Assembly (NCBI GenBank): GCA_009617715.1
Contig: VTFK01000436.1
Location: forward strand, 1 to 64,000
Direction of reading: 5' to 3'
DNA: 64,000 bases
Source: Plectrocnemia conspersa
Lineage: Eukaryota; Arthropoda; Insecta; Trichoptera; Polycentropodidae
Shown: positions 59,720 to 64,000 of the stretch, in pieces
How the letters are laid out: the number at the start of each line of letters is the position of its first letter
Numbering within the stretch: position 1 is the stretch's first letter
The notes under the pieces: generated by a model
What the model saw: the letters and a program-made list of their open reading frames with translations, nothing else
What the model was told of the DNA's origin: nothing
Database searches by the model: none
Made by a program: the position numbers and the translations under genes

Positions 59720-62214
59720 AATCAGTCCTCGCGGATTTGTGTATCATGTTCTGTTTTGTCTAGTTACTGTGTCCAACGAACGTGCATGTATTAGTTTTCC
59801 AGATAATATAAGCCCGGCATTTTTTATTGCATCCAGTAAACTATTTAGACAATGATGAATGTAAAATGTATTTATGACGTTACAGCTGGCAACCTTTTTA
59901 GCGTGTAAGATACTTCAAAGATTTCAATTATTTGCCATGTCACTTATAGCACTTGAAGTCTATATTTGATCATAGAACATTAAGTGAATATTTAGACTGC
60001 AAAACTACTATTTTAGTAATGTAATGATTGGCCACGCAGCGCGAATTTTTTTCTGTATTGTTTCAAATGCTTAAACGTGCCGATTATTATTCATCTAAAT
60101 TCCGCGAATTACACCGTATACTACATATTCATCTTAATACTCTTATAGGTTAAGAGTTTACATAGCGAGCGTCAATCAATATTAAAGATGCTGATTATTG
60201 GACATCATTTAGAAAGGTCCAAATCAAGAAAACTAATAAATCCTGTTGAAAAGTGGACTATTTTATCATTTTTTTTTGTCTTGTCTGTCACGTGACATAT
60301 CTCCGACAGATTTTACGTCAGGTTGTTTCTCAAACAGGCGCGTCAGGAACGAAATTGTGCATAAAACGCGTTTAATACGTCCTGGTGGAGTTCGTCTGGG
60401 GGCACGCAATAACCCTATAGTCGGGGACGACGCAAATAGCTCAATCTCAGAGACGAAGAAGAGAACAAGACGAAGACGACGACGACCAACGGTGCTTTAA
60501 ACTCTGGCCGGCTGTGAAACAACAAAAATTGCGTAAGGGGCCTAACGAACGACTACACACTTAGGTGACCCGTCCTATGCGAGCGAGAGACGCGAGAATC
60601 GAATTAACCTTTTCGATGCCGGCGGCGCCGTTTCGTCTCGAGTGGTTTTCGTGCAGTGAAAAACGTCTACCGGGAGAAGTATCAATCTGCATTAAATCTT
60701 ATTAATTTGTTCTCCAAAGTAACGATCCGTTAAATAATGATGATTTTGAACCATGTTTGAAGTTTATTTTGTAAATAAAAAAACAAATACATTGCTCAGA
60801 ATGGTGCGGTTTGATGAGTAAAAGTTTCTTAGAAGATGATGTCATCATGTCGCGGTAATATTGTTGGAAGTTCGCCGAAAATTTTCCAACTATGCCAACT
60901 ATGACTTTCTTCGTAATTTAATAAAAAAACAATAATCTTTCCAGTTATTGATAATTTGCAACAATGCGAAATAAAAATCGTAGAATACAAAATCAAATTT
61001 CAATTAAATAAAAATCAGTATATGGAACTTTTTGGATTAATATAGTAATTATTGACAGATGCAAGCATTACTAATTTAAGATTCGTAACGATGGTGAACA
61101 TTTTATAAATCTTCTGTCAAATATGTGCTAAAACGTTTGTCGCAATCGTGCGAAAATCTCTCAAAATAAATTTATTAGTTCGTCAAAGTAACTATAAAAT
61201 ACGGATGAAATACTGAGCGAATCGCAATGGTGCAGAAACACCGCATCAATTTCACACGTGTAATTTACCTGTCAACGCGTGAGATACGCATCTCGGGCAA
61301 ATTGCGCAAAAAAAGATGCTAATCGGAATTGATATGCAGATAAATGTACGTACGAAGATATGATCGTAATAAATAAACTTACGCGGAAGAAACATGCTTG
61401 ATCACATTTCTTCATCGAGTTAAACCAACCGTACTGATCTGATAATAAAAAATCTAAATTAAACGAACGACTGATAATTTTAAATATACTGATGCTTTGT
61501 GTCGTAACACAACGACAGATCTATTATGTCTTTTGGACACTGTCCAGAAAGAAACTTACGCAGATTAGCGCACTTTAACGGATCAATTTTATTATAACAA
61601 TATCAACAACAACGCGTCTGATACGCAGACGACGGTTACACCGATTTGTTTACAAACAACAACAACGAGCATCACTGTTCATTGATAACGCCGACGCGTG
61701 TGAAGATAACGTATTGTATAATATTACATTCTACTGTAGCACAGGTGGAGCATTTAAAATTGGTCTAATATGTATAATAATAAAAAAAAGGTTTCAATAT
61801 AACGCTATTAAGATATTAAAAGTTGTTTTATTTATTTACTTTAAATAGCTCTTTATGTAATTAAATATATAATTATTAGAAATATATGTTACAGATCCTT
61901 AATGTTTAAAATGTAGATTCTTACTTCTAACCTTTCGTATCCAATTTTATTTTATATTTATTGCCTCTCGTATGTGTAATATATCAAGATTATACGTCAA
62001 ATTAAAATATCTTTGATAAAAAGTTTGGCACTATGTTGAACAATAAATTATTTGTATAGCTAATTATGGATATATCGTTGTTGTTATGGAAAAAGTCATT
62101 GATTATATTTTTATCCCGATTCTTAGTTAATCAATAGAAGGAAGGTGATCATCACAAAGAAAATACATAATGGGTATGAAATATTTAATCTTATTTTAGA
62201 ATAGTAAATTATTA
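59720..62214. other. No gene recognised; GC-rich patch 60.3-60.66 kb
   Basis: The frame 60,246-60,500 ends in an Arg-rich run (RRRRRR) and has no domain. Minus-strand donor-like sites occur at TGACAG|GTAAAT (near 61,269) and CCGC|GTAAGT (near 61,383), the latter ending a short ATG frame (MKKCDQACFFR). Confidence 0.28.
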
Positions 62215-62390
62215 CACAAACGATAGACCAGTGGTATAATTTAGTGACTGATATTTAAAAGACCTGTGTTCAAATCGAATCGTGTCTGGGAGATAGAAAT
62301 TAGTGATTAATACATAAATTTAATTCTGATCGACCATCACAGATTAGATTTTCCTAATCTCGCGGATAAATAATTTAAATAAAATTTAAT
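62215..62390 (+). mobile_element. tRNA-derived SINE, copy 2
   Basis: CGATAGACCAGTGGTATAAT, B box TGTGTTCAAATCG, then TCTGGGAGATAGAAATTAG, TTCTGATCGACCATCACAG and CCTAATCTCGCGGATAAA. Same order as 19,640. The best copy in the window for defining the head. Confidence 0.78.
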
Positions 62391-63135
62391 TATAGACATT
62401 TTTAGACTTTCGTATCATAACTTAGTAGTTGTTACCCTGTTGTAACGCATTGGGCTAACGCCTATCACATTGAAATATAACACCTCTCACGAAGCGGGAA
62501 TAACGACAGAGCGGCGGCAAAGAGCACGCTTAGCTTGTGTTGTTATCTGATAATGTTGCGAGCCCAACCAAACAAATTGGCCCTAAAACACCTTGATAAT
62601 TACCATGTATTATTATGCTTATTATCAACTTAAAACTGATCTTTAGGTTAAAATACAGATCATATAATATAAATACTGACTAAAAAAATTTATTCTGACC
62701 ATCTGTTAAAATAATTATTATTATTGAATACAAATTTTAACCAGTCCGACCAATTAATATAAAGTTTGACCCATGAAATATAAATTCTGACCACAAGTGA
62801 ATTAGAATTCTGACCCGAAAAATACGAGCCGATTTGAATCAGTTAAATAATTTTATTATACATGATTCAGGACTTGGAGGAAGTAATGTCTTAACAATAA
62901 GTTACTACATATTTTATTTAATGGCTTATTTAACTACTTATACTAAACCTAACCAAATTTCGTAAATATAGTTTTTATACATTTTATAAGCATTTATTTT
63001 TAAATAATATAAGCAAATGACATTTTATTTAACTCCAAAAACACTATCGGAGCCCTACTATATACTTTTTTAAAATGCATATATAATAATATATATTAAC
63101 TCATTTAAAAAAAATAATGTTAATACGTTGATTCA
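62391..63135. other. AT-rich DNA, nothing recognised
   Basis: The shared TTGTAACGCATTG (62,440; also 19,862 as CGTAACGCATTGTG) suggests the SINE copies carry related 3' flanks or a longer 3' unit. Confidence 0.35.
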
Positions 63136-63138
63136 ACC

Positions 63139-63232
63139 GTGAGATTAGGGGAATCTAGGGAAATCTAAAACTAATTTCTGATGATCTATCGGAATTATAA
63201 TTATATAATAATCACTAATTCTGATCACCCAG
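63139..63232 (-). mobile_element. tRNA-derived SINE body, copy 4 (reverse)
   Basis: Plus strand: CGTGAGATTAGGGGAATC, GATGATCTATCGGAATTAT, AATCACTAATTCTGATC, CACCCAGA. This is the inverse of the SINE body at 62,283-62,370. No head. Confidence 0.6.
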
Positions 63233-64000
63233 AAGCAATATCAAATAATACTTCTATCAATGTACGAAAGAAGTAAAATAATTCATGGCCAATTCAGGCA
63301 TTCGGTATATAATTTGCCTAATTCATTGTTGAAGCAAAGTTGCTTTCCTCTTCATGAATTAGGCATTTTTTGCCTTTTTCATGTAATAAGAAATTTCGCG
63401 GATTCGGTGTTGCACAATTACATACTTTTTGAGTTGTTATGAATTCAAAACTTCTTTCATACAAATTGTGATATTAAACCGTTTAAAATTAGATTTATAT
63501 CAAATGTGTAATACAAGATGAAAAAATGCTCTCAGAAATATTTTTCTCTCAGTTTATTTTCTGTTAAAGAAACTTTTTTCATACGTCATTAGCGAAATTT
63601 CCGAGAATTAATAAAAAATGCTTTTCGGATGTAATGTTTGCAACTCGATGGTTATTTTGAGGTTCAAACATATAAAAATATGGAACTCCCCTTTTAATGT
63701 ATGAAAAAAAGTTGTTATGATTCAAAATTTTAATTAAAAAATATATAACACAGGTATAATTGTTGTTAAGGTTCTACAACTTAAAAAAATTATTGATTTA
63801 AACCTTTTATATATAGTTGAAAAACAGGTAGATTGTTCCATTACTATTGTTATGGTTTATGAATAAATATTTAGTTTTAAATCGGTTAGATTGATGTGTA
63901 ATAAAGTATATTTTTTTAATTAAAATTTATTTTAAACTCAACTAATGAACCTATTACAAACATGATATAGATCTTATGGGTCAAATGCCATAAAGTAGAT
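63233..64000. other. AT-rich DNA, nothing recognised
   Basis: A short frame (63,260-63,442) has no motif. Confidence 0.3.

Noticed and set aside
1..64000. CRISPR arrays, bacterial operons or integrated viral genes
   Set aside because: No spaced direct repeats, no long bacterial-type frames and no viral gene motifs were seen; the only RT signatures are LINE-type.

Overview
This is a eukaryotic, AT-rich, gene-poor window, most likely from an insect or another arthropod. The evidence is the load of jockey/CR1-type LINE fragments, hAT and mariner relics and tRNA-derived SINEs. Other signs are TATA plus TCAGT-type core promoters and GC-richer islands in which CpG is not depleted. I see no complete host protein-coding gene. 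The species cannot be fixed from the sequence.

Layout. 0-3.4 kb: an unidentified GC-rich block open on both strands (560-1048), then two interspersed repeats. 3.4-5.7 kb: unclaimed DNA with weak exon and promoter candidates. 5.7-7.5 kb: a LINE reverse transcriptase relic cut by a Tigger/pogo-like end, then a foldback element and a possible second LINE tail. 7.5-9.2 kb: GC-richer DNA with a dense CRE/E-box cluster. 9.3-10.7 kb: a DNA-element relic and a decayed hAT transposase. 14-16 kb: a LINE relic and a short hAT-type element with a perfect 8-bp target duplication. 16-18 kb: a GC-rich island, a possible first coding exon and a long (AT)n tract. 18.6-19.8 kb: a second hAT transposase relic and a SINE. 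21.8-26.3 kb: foldback copy 2, SINE, a small paired repeat, an exon-like frame with an RFGR motif, and a LINE with a readable RT. 29.5-38.5 kb: three jockey-like LINE copies, all on the minus strand. The first lies inside a SINE and has a GTGTTT target duplication. Other LINE tails and SINE pieces and a CpG-rich island also lie here. 39-50 kb: several TIR elements, a third hAT transposase piece, a TATA/Inr promoter candidate at 44.5 kb and the best splice-flanked exon candidate (46,791-46,932, minus). 50-52 kb: a TATA/Inr promoter candidate followed by a possible small two-exon reading frame. 52.5-63.3 kb: foldback copy 3, an hAT-type element with an 8-bp duplication, a mariner relic and more SINE copies.

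Overall this looks like intergenic or long-intron DNA shaped by repeated transposon insertion and decay. A few GC-richer islands (near 0.8, 8.5, 16.3, 20.1, 23.4, 24.4, 32.3, 35.5, 38, 41.2, 44.5, 46.7, 51.4, 54.6, 58.1 and 60.5 kb) are the likeliest places for promoters, exons or enhancers. Exon calls rest on splice-site and frame inspection only and carry low confidence. Transposon calls rest on recognisable protein motifs, terminal inverted repeats, target duplications or on more than one copy in the window.
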